Of a stretch of 6,260 nt of DNA, positions 1 to 4,728 are shown one piece after another (position 1 is the stretch's first letter; every line of letters begins with the position of its first letter). Made by a program: the position numbers and the translations under genes. Where the stretch lies: NCBI GenBank assembly GCA_943325595.2, contig CALPQA020000121.1, positions 1-6,260 of the forward strand. The letters are read 5' to 3'. The DNA is from Auritidibacter sp. Marseille-P8566. GTDB taxonomy: Bacteria > Bacteroidota > Bacteroidia > Flavobacteriales > Flavobacteriaceae. The notes beneath the pieces were generated by a model, which saw nothing but the letters and a program-made list of their open reading frames with translations, was not told where the DNA came from and did no database searches.

Positions 1-112
1 GAATGTCATTGCGAGGAACGCGGCAATCCCATCATTCAATTCACTATTATTTCACTTCTTTCTTTGTGGGCACGAGCGTGACGTTCGCGCGAGCGAGGTA
101 GCATTAGTAATT
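1..112. repeat. Intergenic repeat sequence, REP-like fragment
   Basis: No gene is visible here. Positions 6-30 read TCATTGCGAGGAACGCGGCA and on into ATCCC. This matches, from memory, a short interspersed sequence very common between flavobacterial genes (CATTGCGAGGAACGAAGCAA type). It contains the inverted repeat ATTGC (8-12) / GCAAT (23-27). Positions 70-101 are unusually GC-rich for this region and hold the near-repeat GCACGAGCG / GCGCGAGCG separated by a short spacer. The block lies just downstream of the minus-strand gene ending at 113. No terminator with a clear stem and T-tract is seen, so how that gene's transcript ends is unknown. The repeat may continue beyond the window edge. Confidence 0.5.
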
Positions 113-1045
113 TTATAAATCTACAATTGTTCCGTCAGAATATATTATTTTAGTTACATTATAAACTGTTCTTCCAGCGCTTAAAATTTCCCCGTCATCA
201 TTCATTTTTTGTTTAGTCTCTAATTCGCAAATTATTTTTGTTCCATTAGAAAATTGTAAATTTTTATTTGTAACCAAATTTTTAAAATTTTCGTCGTTTA
301 AACTAAATGTAATTTGTTCACCATTATATAAAGCTCTCCAATTAAGTTTGCTTTTTTTAAGAACTGGTGAAATAATTTCAAGTTCCACAAAATATTGATA
401 ATCTGCTTCAATTTCTGCTTCGTTAATGATGAAGAGTTTAAAATCTTTTCTAGGAACTATCTTTTCTTCTGAAATTGGTTCATAATTTTCATTCAATTCT
501 TGAGTAGAAACTTTTTCTATCCTATTTTCTTTGGTTAGAAGTTCATAAAATTTTGATTTTGAAATTTTTATTTTATTAATTTCAGAAATGTACATAGATA
601 AATTTTCAATAAATTCTTTATCAATTATAAGTTCATTTTCTTTAAAATTAATTTCCACGTCAGATTTTAATTCTTTTTTCAGTTTTTGAATTTCTAATTC
701 AATTTTATCTTTCTTTAACTTCTCCATTTCTGGATCAGTTTTAATTTTATCAGAAATAACATCTGACATAATTGTCGCTACAATTCCAGCAAAGAAAGTT
801 CCGATAATAACAATTTGTCTTTTGTTTTTTTTCTTGTTTAAAAATTTATATATCGCTTTTAAACCACCTTCTTCAAGAGCTTGAATTTCAACTGAGATTT
901 CTAAATCAAGAACTCGTGAAACTTCTTCAATAATTTTTAATAATTCCGATTCTACTTTATTGTAAATTTTTGCATCCATCGAATGAGAATGTCCACTTAA
1001 ATAATAATGAAGTTGTAAAATTTCTAATTCTTTTATGTTTTCCAT
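113..1045 (-). CDS. Hypothetical membrane-anchored coiled-coil protein, 310 aa
   Basis: I do not recognise a named family. Residues 1-70 are mostly helical and carry a His/Ser-rich patch (SGHSHSMDA, residues 17-25) and a GGLK near 60-63. I have a vague memory of similar N-termini in unannotated bacterial proteins, but cannot confirm it. A basic KKKNKR stretch (71-76) precedes one hydrophobic segment (about 77-97, with Gly/Ala/Ile/Val), which is probably a single membrane helix. A charged Lys/Glu/Leu stretch (about 104-130) looks like a coiled coil. Residues 200-310 have alternating hydrophobic spacing and Gly/Asn turns suggesting a beta-rich domain. There is no N-terminal signal peptide. The start is the ATG at 1045; no strong ribosome binding site is seen. 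The gene is very AT-rich (11 of 60 bases are G/C at 241-300). It follows the nuclease-like gene on the same strand, separated by about 175 bp containing an inverted repeat, so co-transcription is possible but not shown. Confidence 0.75.
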   Translation of the reverse strand: MENIKELEILQLHYYLSGHSHSMDAKIYNKVESELLKIIEEVSRVLDLEISVEIQALEEGGLKAIYKFLNKKKNKRQIVIIGTFFAGIVATIMSDVISDKIKTDPEMEKLKKDKIELEIQKLKKELKSDVEINFKENELIIDKEFIENLSMYISEINKIKISKSKFYELLTKENRIEKVSTQELNENYEPISEEKIVPRKDFKLFIINEAEIEADYQYFVELEIISPVLKKSKLNWRALYNGEQITFSLNDENFKNLVTNKNLQFSNGTKIICELETKQKMNDDGEILSAGRTVYNVTKIIYSDGTIVDL

Positions 1046-1055
1046 AGTTTTTTTT

Positions 1056-1132
1056 CTATTTTCGGATATTATTACTTCCAGCGTTTTGGTACTACAGCAG
1101 GTTTGGGATTAAATTAATCACTATTTTCGGAT
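1056..1132. repeat. 12-bp direct repeat flanking part of intergenic element
   Basis: CTATTTTCGGAT occurs exactly at 1056-1067 and again at 1121-1132, 65 bp apart. The second copy lies inside the loop of the larger inverted repeat at 1097-1189; the first lies between that element and the start codon of the 310-aa gene. It could be a trace of a nested or duplicated element, or a protein-binding repeat near a promoter. The sequence alone does not decide. Confidence 0.5.
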
Positions 1133-1189
1133 TTGCTAATCTTTAAATTCAACACTATCTTTAAATTTAATCCTAAATCTCAATCTTGC
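1097..1189. repeat. Imperfect inverted-repeat element between the two AT-rich genes
   Basis: The arms GCAGGTTTGGGATT (1097-1110) and AATCTCAATCTTGC (1176-1189) pair at 13 of 14 positions, two of them G-T. A second pairing is possible: GTTTGGGATTAAATT (1101-1115) with AATTTAATCCTAAAT (1164-1178), 15 pairs including two G-T. The enclosed part carries short direct repeats such as ATCTTTAAATT. I recall intergenic blocks with TTTGGGATT and TTTCGGATTT in other Bacteroidota genomes, often between accessory genes, but cannot verify the match. It lies upstream of the 310-aa gene and downstream of the nuclease-like gene. It could be a mobile or recombination-derived repeat, or a transcript structure between the two genes. 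Confidence 0.55.
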
Positions 1190-1220
1190 AAAACTGATAT
1201 TTTTATTTTTTCATAACTTC

Positions 1221-2288
1221 CTATTTATCATATTGTTCAATTGTTTTTAACAATTCTGCTGAATAATTAAAAATATCGTCCAAACTTCCAATTTCGGTTT
1301 TAGTTTCTTTTTTGTTCTCGTCTAATAATCCTATAAATTTTTTACCACCATTAAGATATAATCTACAAACTGCTTTTCGGTTATTGTCATCTAGAAAAAT
1401 TGCAAAATATGATTGTGCATCACGATAAGTTACTCTTGTAACGGGTATTTTTTGTCGTAAAATAGTTTTAACAATCAAAAATCCTTCAAGTTCTTCTTCT
1501 GTGGTGTTAATTTTACTAATATCTTCCAGATTTTGTTCTGCTGATATTTCCGCAGCATTTTCAGATTTACTTTTTTCATCTTCTTTTGATAATGCAGTCT
1601 TTAATCTTTCAGTAATTAAATCACTGATATAATGCTGTACAGACTTTTTAGTCAATTCTGTGAATTGCTCCAATACTCTTGAAGTTACTACGCTTGGATA
1701 AACTTGTTTTGCAAAATGTTTTACAAATTCAGGAGTTGGCTCAGTTAATTCTTTATTAAGCAAATGTTTAAGTTCATTCATAAACTTCATTTCACTTGCT
1801 GTATTTACTATGCTTTCAGCATCAAAATTTGCTTTGTGAAACTTTTTTAATTCGTCAATTTGGTTGTCTTTAATCTCTGTGATATTAAATTCCAAGAATG
1901 GTTTTTCATCCATTTTGTTTGGAGCAACTAAATCAGAGTAAAATCGGTAAACAATACCATTTGTTAATAAGCCAAATTTTGCTTTTGAAACGTGAAAATA
2001 TCTTAATAGTTGCCCATCGTGAACATTTAAATTTTGTCGCCAATCTTTGCATTCTACTAAAATAGTTGGATGTCCATCTTTGAAAATTGCGTAATCAATT
2101 TTTTCACCTTTTTTTATTCCAATATCTGCAACAAATTCAGGAACAACTTCTAATGGATTAAAAACATCATAACCTAATGATTGTAAAAAAGGCATAATAA
2201 ATGCGTTTTTTGTTGCTTCTTCAGTTTGGATACTTTCTTTGTGTTTTGTTCGGTCTGCGATTAGTTTAAGTTGATCTTTCAAATCCAT
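1221..2288 (-). CDS. Stand-alone HsdR N-terminal-like nuclease domain protein, 355 aa
   Basis: This resembles the type I restriction R-subunit N-terminal domain family (HSDR_N type; PD-(D/E)XK nuclease fold) without the helicase motor of a full HsdR. Visible motifs are a conserved N-terminal region EEATKNAFIMPFLQSLGYDV (residues 23-42), the acidic residue D65 in KIDYAIF, the E79-C80-K81 core on the next strand, and a downstream QLLRY (Q93 to Y97) that fits the QxxxY motif of HsdR/RecB-type nucleases. The middle (about 130-260) is helical and charged. The C-terminal 90 residues contain RVTYRDAQSYFAIFLDD and LDDIFNYS and appear to be a separate small domain. As far as I remember, family members of about 350 aa are usual, so this copy looks complete. 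The likely activity is metal-dependent DNA cleavage or binding; substrate and partner are unknown. No methylase or specificity subunit is in the window, so it is not part of a complete type I system here. The start at 2288 gives MDLKDQLKL, matching where the conserved region begins. Confidence 0.85.
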   Translation of the reverse strand: MDLKDQLKLIADRTKHKESIQTEEATKNAFIMPFLQSLGYDVFNPLEVVPEFVADIGIKKGEKIDYAIFKDGHPTILVECKDWRQNLNVHDGQLLRYFHVSKAKFGLLTNGIVYRFYSDLVAPNKMDEKPFLEFNITEIKDNQIDELKKFHKANFDAESIVNTASEMKFMNELKHLLNKELTEPTPEFVKHFAKQVYPSVVTSRVLEQFTELTKKSVQHYISDLITERLKTALSKEDEKSKSENAAEISAEQNLEDISKINTTEEELEGFLIVKTILRQKIPVTRVTYRDAQSYFAIFLDDNNRKAVCRLYLNGGKKFIGLLDENKKETKTEIGSLDDIFNYSAELLKTIEQYDK

Positions 2289-2369
2289 AATTTATTTTAT
2301 TTTTTGCTTAATATTTACGTTTTTTATTCTAACTTTTTTGTTTCTAACTTAATAGATACTTCATTTAAA

Positions 2370-2407
2370 ATCACATTACCGCACGAATCCTTTCGTATGG
2401 TTGTGAT
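2370..2407. repeat. Imperfect inverted repeat upstream of nuclease-like gene
   Basis: An outer stem ATCACA (2370-2375) / TGTGAT (2402-2407) and an inner stem CCGCACGAA (2379-2387) / TTCGTATGG (2392-2400) with one mismatch and one G-T pair enclose the 4-nt loop TCCT. The pairing is long for such AT-rich sequence. There is no T-tract directly after it on the plus strand (AATAATTT follows), so it is a poor plus-strand terminator. On the minus strand it would lie in the untranslated leader or operator region of the 355-aa gene, about 80 nt from its start codon. Confidence 0.5.
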
Positions 2408-2494
2408 AATAATTTAAAAATTGTAATCAGCAACAAAAAAAACGAGTTGTATTCGTCGCTAATTCTGCGCATGCTTTGTGAGGGAGGTAATCGT

Positions 2495-2514
2495 GGCAAA
2501 GCGAATGGTTTGCC
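2495..2514. repeat. Short hairpin
   Basis: GGCAAA (2495-2500) pairs perfectly with TTTGCC (2509-2514) around an 8-nt loop. It lies in the more GC-rich patch 2440-2520, which I think is remnant repeat sequence. No terminator-like T-tract follows. Confidence 0.35.
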
Positions 2515-2522
2515 GGTGTGTT

Positions 2523-2551
2523 CCATGAAATAAAAGAATCTTATTTCGTGG
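2523..2551. repeat. 11-bp hairpin
   Basis: CCATGAAATAA (2523-2533) pairs with TTATTTCGTGG (2541-2551) at all 11 positions, including one T-G pair, around a 7-nt loop. No T-tract follows on the plus strand. It sits just upstream of a TATTTTTG box at 2568-2575, so it could be a regulatory palindrome or a repeat arm; neither is demonstrated. Confidence 0.45.
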
Positions 2552-2655
2552 TGAAATACACTGTTTGTATTTTTGATAAATGTAGTATAAATTTTATAAA
2601 AACAAAACTTTTGGTTGTTATTTATTTTGGAGGAGTGTCAGAAAATCAAACCGAA

Positions 2656-2732
2656 TTGCTTAGCCCTGACAGTAGCGGCATCCTGTTGTGGCGGGGTTCG
2701 CCACAAGAGATATAGCGAATGGCGGGAGGGAA
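2656..2732 (+). ncRNA. Structured flavobacterial intergenic element, possibly Flavo-1
   Basis: The stretch runs TTAGCCCTGACAGTAGCGGC, then CATCCT, a central hairpin, GAGATATAGCGAATGGCGGG. The central hairpin is perfect: TTGTGGCG (2686-2693) with CGCCACAA (2699-2706) around a 5-nt loop. The flanks fit a pattern I remember from many flavobacterial genomes: AGCCC..GATAG.AG.GG.ATCCT, a variable hairpin, GGATATAGCGGATAGC. The hairpin itself varies between copies while the flanks stay conserved, which is typical of a structured RNA. An outer pairing of AGCCC with the GGCGGG on the right is plausible. I think this is the Rfam family Flavo-1, but I am recalling the consensus and not comparing it. The function of such elements is unknown to me. 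Plus-strand transcription would run into the two-way terminator at 2789-2823. Confidence 0.6.
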
Positions 2733-2788
2733 GGTGAGGTGAAAAACAAAGCGGCTGCTTCGACAAAAAACAAAAAGAGGCAAAAAGA

Positions 2789-2823
2789 AAAAACCCTTAC
2801 AAACTATGTTTATAAGGGTTTTT
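2789..2823 (-). terminator. Rho-independent terminator of tRNA-Arg, potentially bidirectional
   Basis: AAAAACCCTTA (2789-2799) and TAAGGGTTTTT (2813-2823) form a perfect 11-bp stem with a 13-nt loop. On the minus strand it starts 1 nt after the last tRNA base and ends in a run of six T, then C, then five T. On the plus strand the same stem ends in five T, so it could also stop transcription from the structured element at 2656-2732. Confidence 0.85.
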
Positions 2824-2824
2824 G

Positions 2825-2898
2825 TGACCTTGACTGGATTCAAACCAGTAACCTCTTGAGCCGTAATCAAGTGCGCTATTCAGTTGCGCCACAAGGCC
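2825..2898 (-). tRNA. tRNA-Arg(ACG)
   Basis: This is a complete 74-nt cloverleaf. The acceptor stem GGCCTTG / CAAGGTC has one G-U pair at 2-71 and discriminator A73. The D-arm is GCGC-9 nt-GCGC, the anticodon stem CTTGA / TCAAG with loop TTACGGC (anticodon ACG), a 5-nt variable loop AGGTT, and the T-stem ACTGG / CCAGT. The anticodon reads CGU directly, and after deamination of A34 to inosine by TadA would also read CGC and CGA. The CCA end is not encoded. Odd point: the D-loop AACTGAATA has A at position 19 and the T-loop TTTGAAT has T at position 56, so the usual G19-C56 tertiary pair is replaced by a complementary A19-U56. It is a single-gene unit with its own promoter and terminator. Confidence 0.95.
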
Positions 2899-2910
2899 AT
2901 TTTGTGGGTG

Positions 2911-2940
2911 CAAATATAGGAATAAATGTCTAGTTTCCAA
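2911..2940 (-). promoter_or_regulatory. Bacteroidota-type promoter of tRNA-Arg
   Basis: Read on the minus strand, TTG (2940-2938) is followed after 19 nt by TATATTTG (2918-2911), an exact fit to the Bacteroidota primary-sigma consensus TTG-N(17-23)-TAnnTTTG. The -7 box ends 12 nt before the first tRNA base, so the transcript would start only a few bases upstream of the mature tRNA. Confidence 0.85.
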
Positions 2941-2983
2941 ATCTAATTTCAAATAAAATCAATAAAACTTGAAAATAAATGCA

Positions 2984-3124
2984 CTATCCTAATGCTCTTG
3001 TAGTTACAAAATAACGATAGCCAATGAGTGCCTTTTGCCAATTCTTAGCTTTGGCTAAATCCAATCGTTGCTTGGTGAAACTGGGTAAAAGGAGCTTGTT
3101 TATTTTGGCTAGAACTTTGTACAT
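2984..3124 (-). CDS. Small conserved-type protein, 46 aa, Lys/Leu-rich
   Basis: The ATG at 3124 and TAG at 2984 give 46 residues beginning MYKVLAKINKLLLPSFTKQ and ending in RYFVTTRALG. The start lies 5 nt after the stop of the 74-aa gene upstream, so translation is probably coupled in one operon. The protein is strongly basic: Lys/Leu helices in the first half, LDLAKAKNWQKALIGYRYF in the middle, and a TTRALG end. I recall small proteins of 45-50 aa with the same pattern (LAKINKL.LPS, AK..Q.A..G.R..VT.RAL) in flavobacterial genomes, usually hypothetical, which supports a real gene; no function is known to me. There is no signal peptide or clear membrane helix. Nucleic-acid or ribosome contact is possible from the charge, but that is a guess. 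Confidence 0.75.
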   Translation of the reverse strand: MYKVLAKINKLLLPSFTKQRLDLAKAKNWQKALIGYRYFVTTRALG

Positions 3125-3129
3125 GCTAG

Positions 3130-3354
3130 TTAGTCTTTGTCTTGTTTTTCGTTTGCGATGGCAAAATTCCTAGATTTTTTTTCATAGGTAGCATACGATT
3201 TGTCACTTGGGTTTACAATTACGGTTTTGATGGTAATTTTGTCACCTAGCTTGAAGCTTTTTGCAACCATTTGGTAATCAAGAAGAAAATCTCCGCAAAA
3301 GTAATTTCCGTTTTCGTCAATTTCTATAATTCCTGTGTGTATTCCTTTGGCCAT
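3130..3354 (-). CDS. Hypothetical small protein, 74 aa
   Basis: I do not recognise a family. The protein runs from the ATG at 3354 to a TAA at 3130. It starts MAKGIHTGIIEIDENGNYFC and has alternating hydrophobic residues (ITIKTVIVNP, about 40-49) consistent with a small beta-rich fold, then a charged tail (KSRNFAIANEKQDKD). The single Cys is at residue 20. There is no signal peptide or membrane segment. It looks real because the base composition resembles the neighbouring housekeeping genes, a TAATTTTG promoter box lies just upstream, and a 46-aa gene follows after only 5 nt. It is separated from the MFS gene by about 50 bp and may be transcribed on its own or by readthrough from that gene. 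Confidence 0.75.
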   Translation of the reverse strand: MAKGIHTGIIEIDENGNYFCGDFLLDYQMVAKSFKLGDKITIKTVIVNPSDKSYATYEKKSRNFAIANEKQDKD

Positions 3355-3380
3355 TGTAATTCAATTTTTATTTGATACTG

Positions 3381-3388
3381 CAAAATTA
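3381..3388 (-). promoter_or_regulatory. Possible -7 box of the 74-aa/46-aa operon
   Basis: The minus strand reads TAATTTTG, an exact TAnnTTTG box, 26 nt before the ATG at 3354. No TTG is found at the expected 17-23 nt upstream, which would fall in the last codons of the MFS gene. The promoter is therefore half supported, and readthrough from the MFS gene is the alternative. Confidence 0.4.
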
Positions 3389-3405
3389 ATCAATTTCTGA
3401 AGATA

Positions 3406-4632
3406 TTAGGCACTCGCTTTGGATTCTAATTTCAATAATTTTTGAATCCAAATGCAACAAAAAGCGGCAAGAACGCCAAAACTTCCCATGAAAACCCAGT
3501 CCCATTGGTATCCGAAATGCCCTATAATTTCCATTCCCATTTTGGAACTTACAATGTGTGCAGTGCTGAAACTCATCGTGTATATTGCCATATAGCGACC
3601 TTCATGCCCAACGGGTGCTCTGCTTAAAGCAAATGTGTTCGAGAAGGGAAAGGCGAAAATTTCTCCAATGGAGATGAAAATCATGCTAATGATTAATATT
3701 CCAGCCCAAATATTGATGAGCAACAAATAGAACCCAACCGACATTAATAGTGTTCCCCAAAGGATGATTTTTAGTTTTTGAATTTTTTTTCTTTCAAAAT
3801 AACTCACAATTGGCATTTCTAATGAAAAAATGAGCAGTCCGTTCAATGTCATTAAGAGGCCTGTTTGAAATTCGGTCAAGCCAAACATTTCGTGGTGGTA
3901 CAGCGGAAGTGTTGTGAACAGTTGGAAGAATATCATTGCGGTTACAAAACTTACAAATAGGAAAATCCAAAATATTTTGTCCTTGAAAACAGAAACGACT
4001 TCTAGTGTTCCGGTATTTGAATTTCCTTGTAAGGGTGTTTTTTTCTTTTCTTTTACCAAAAAGGCAAAAATTAAAATGGCGAGAATACACGTTGAACCGT
4101 CCACCCAAAACAAACCTTTATAGCCCATTCCCATGATGATTAATCCACCCAAAGCAGGTCCTGCAGCGAAACCTAGATTTACGGCAAGGCGAACTAAAGT
4201 AAGGGCTCGGGTTCTGTTTTCGGGTTTTGCATAGGCACCAAGCGAAACAAACATTGCTGGTCGGAACATGTCGGCCAGAACCATTATGCTAAACATTCCG
4301 ATGCACAATCCCCAAAAGGAAGTGACAAATTGCAATACCAAAAAGCCTATTCCACTGGTGAATAAACTGAAAATCATGACCCTGTAAAATCCTATTTTGT
4401 CGGCTAATTTTCCGCCAAGCCAGGAGCCTAACATCGAACCAAATCCAAAAGAAACCATAATCCATCCTACTTCGCTATAGGAAAAATGCAAGTTTTCTTT
4501 TAGGTATTTGGATAAAAAAGGCAAAACCATCGTTCCGGCACGATTGATAAAAGTGATGATGGCGAGTATCCAAATTTCTCTTGAAAATCCCCTGAAATTA
4601 TTGATATAGCGATAAAAAGCGGTTTTTAACAT
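3406..4632 (-). CDS. MFS transporter, 12-helix, drug/H+ antiporter-like
   Basis: This is an inner-membrane secondary transporter of the major facilitator superfamily, 408 aa from the chosen start. Signatures (numbered from that start) are the loop 2-3 motif GGKLADKIGFYR at 73-84, the NR pair in ITFINRAGTM of helix 1, ADMFRP at about 120-125, and GFAAGPALGGL (154-164), which resembles helix-5 motif C of antiporters. Hydrophobic segments fit two sets of six helices with a charged central loop (KEKKKTPLQ, from about 194). It looks like an exporter of the DHA1 type (MdtH-like), but the substrate cannot be told. An upstream in-frame ATG at 4680 would add 16 residues. I chose 4632 because helix 1 is reached with a normal short cytoplasmic tail, and the added stretch overlaps the best promoter-like sequence. 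The gene is divergent from the DUF1684 gene. Confidence 0.88.
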   Translation of the reverse strand: MLKTAFYRYINNFRGFSREIWILAIITFINRAGTMVLPFLSKYLKENLHFSYSEVGWIMVSFGFGSMLGSWLGGKLADKIGFYRVMIFSLFTSGIGFLVLQFVTSFWGLCIGMFSIMVLADMFRPAMFVSLGAYAKPENRTRALTLVRLAVNLGFAAGPALGGLIIMGMGYKGLFWVDGSTCILAILIFAFLVKEKKKTPLQGNSNTGTLEVVSVFKDKIFWIFLFVSFVTAMIFFQLFTTLPLYHHEMFGLTEFQTGLLMTLNGLLIFSLEMPIVSYFERKKIQKLKIILWGTLLMSVGFYLLLINIWAGILIISMIFISIGEIFAFPFSNTFALSRAPVGHEGRYMAIYTMSFSTAHIVSSKMGMEIIGHFGYQWDWVFMGSFGVLAAFCCIWIQKLLKLESKASA

Positions 4633-4651
4633 AGTGAAATTTTCAATCCTG

Positions 4652-4680
4652 TAAAGGTAAAAAACTTTGTGGCTTTGCAC
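4652..4680 (-). promoter_or_regulatory. Weak promoter candidate for MFS gene
   Basis: The minus strand shows GTG (4680-4678), 18 nt, then TACCTTTA (4659-4652). Each element has one mismatch to TTG / TAnnTTTG. A transcript from here would begin near 4645, which would exclude the upstream ATG at 4680 and favour the start at 4632. Confidence 0.3.
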
Positions 4681-4682
4681 GG

Positions 4683-4713
4683 TTGTCTTTTTGTAACTTT
4701 TAAACTATTTTTG
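4683..4713 (+). promoter_or_regulatory. Promoter of DUF1684-TatD operon
   Basis: TTG (4683-4685), a 20-nt spacer and TATTTTTG (4706-4713) match the Bacteroidota consensus exactly. Transcription would start around 4718-4721, leaving a leader of only about ten bases before the ATG at 4729. No Shine-Dalgarno sequence is visible, as is usual in this phylum. Confidence 0.75.
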
Positions 4714-4728
4714 CAATAAAGACGTAAG

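Larger units (their letters stand above)
2289..2655. other. Gene-free intergenic region with hairpins
   Basis: No credible protein gene is seen on either strand. Short open frames lack family features, and one runs into the structured element at about 2656. The stretch holds three inverted repeats listed separately (2370-2407, 2495-2514, 2523-2551). A perfect TAnnTTTG box (TATTTTTG, 2568-2575, plus strand) lies about 80 nt before the structured element, but it has only GTG instead of TTG 17 nt upstream. Positions 2440-2520 are richer in G/C than the flanks and look like decayed repeat sequence. I found no consensus promoter for the minus-strand nuclease-like gene that starts at 2288. Confidence 0.5.

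Noticed and set aside
1221..2288. Full type I restriction system
   Set aside because: Only an R-subunit N-terminal-like nuclease domain is present; there are no helicase motifs and no HsdM or HsdS in the window.
2518..2715. 65-aa plus-strand open frame
   Set aside because: It starts inside a hairpin and reads through the structured element (LSPDSSGILLWRG is a translation of the conserved noncoding flanks). It has no family features.
2646..2870. 74-aa minus-strand open frame
   Set aside because: It runs through the tRNA, its terminator and the structured element; the frame is accidental.
2688..2933. 81-aa plus-strand open frame
   Set aside because: It is antisense to the tRNA and terminator and overlaps the tRNA promoter; no coding features.
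3442..4123. Open frames on both strands inside the MFS gene (3442-3627 plus, 3794-4108 minus, 3914-4123 plus)
   Set aside because: They are shadows of a well-supported membrane protein gene and show no independent motifs.
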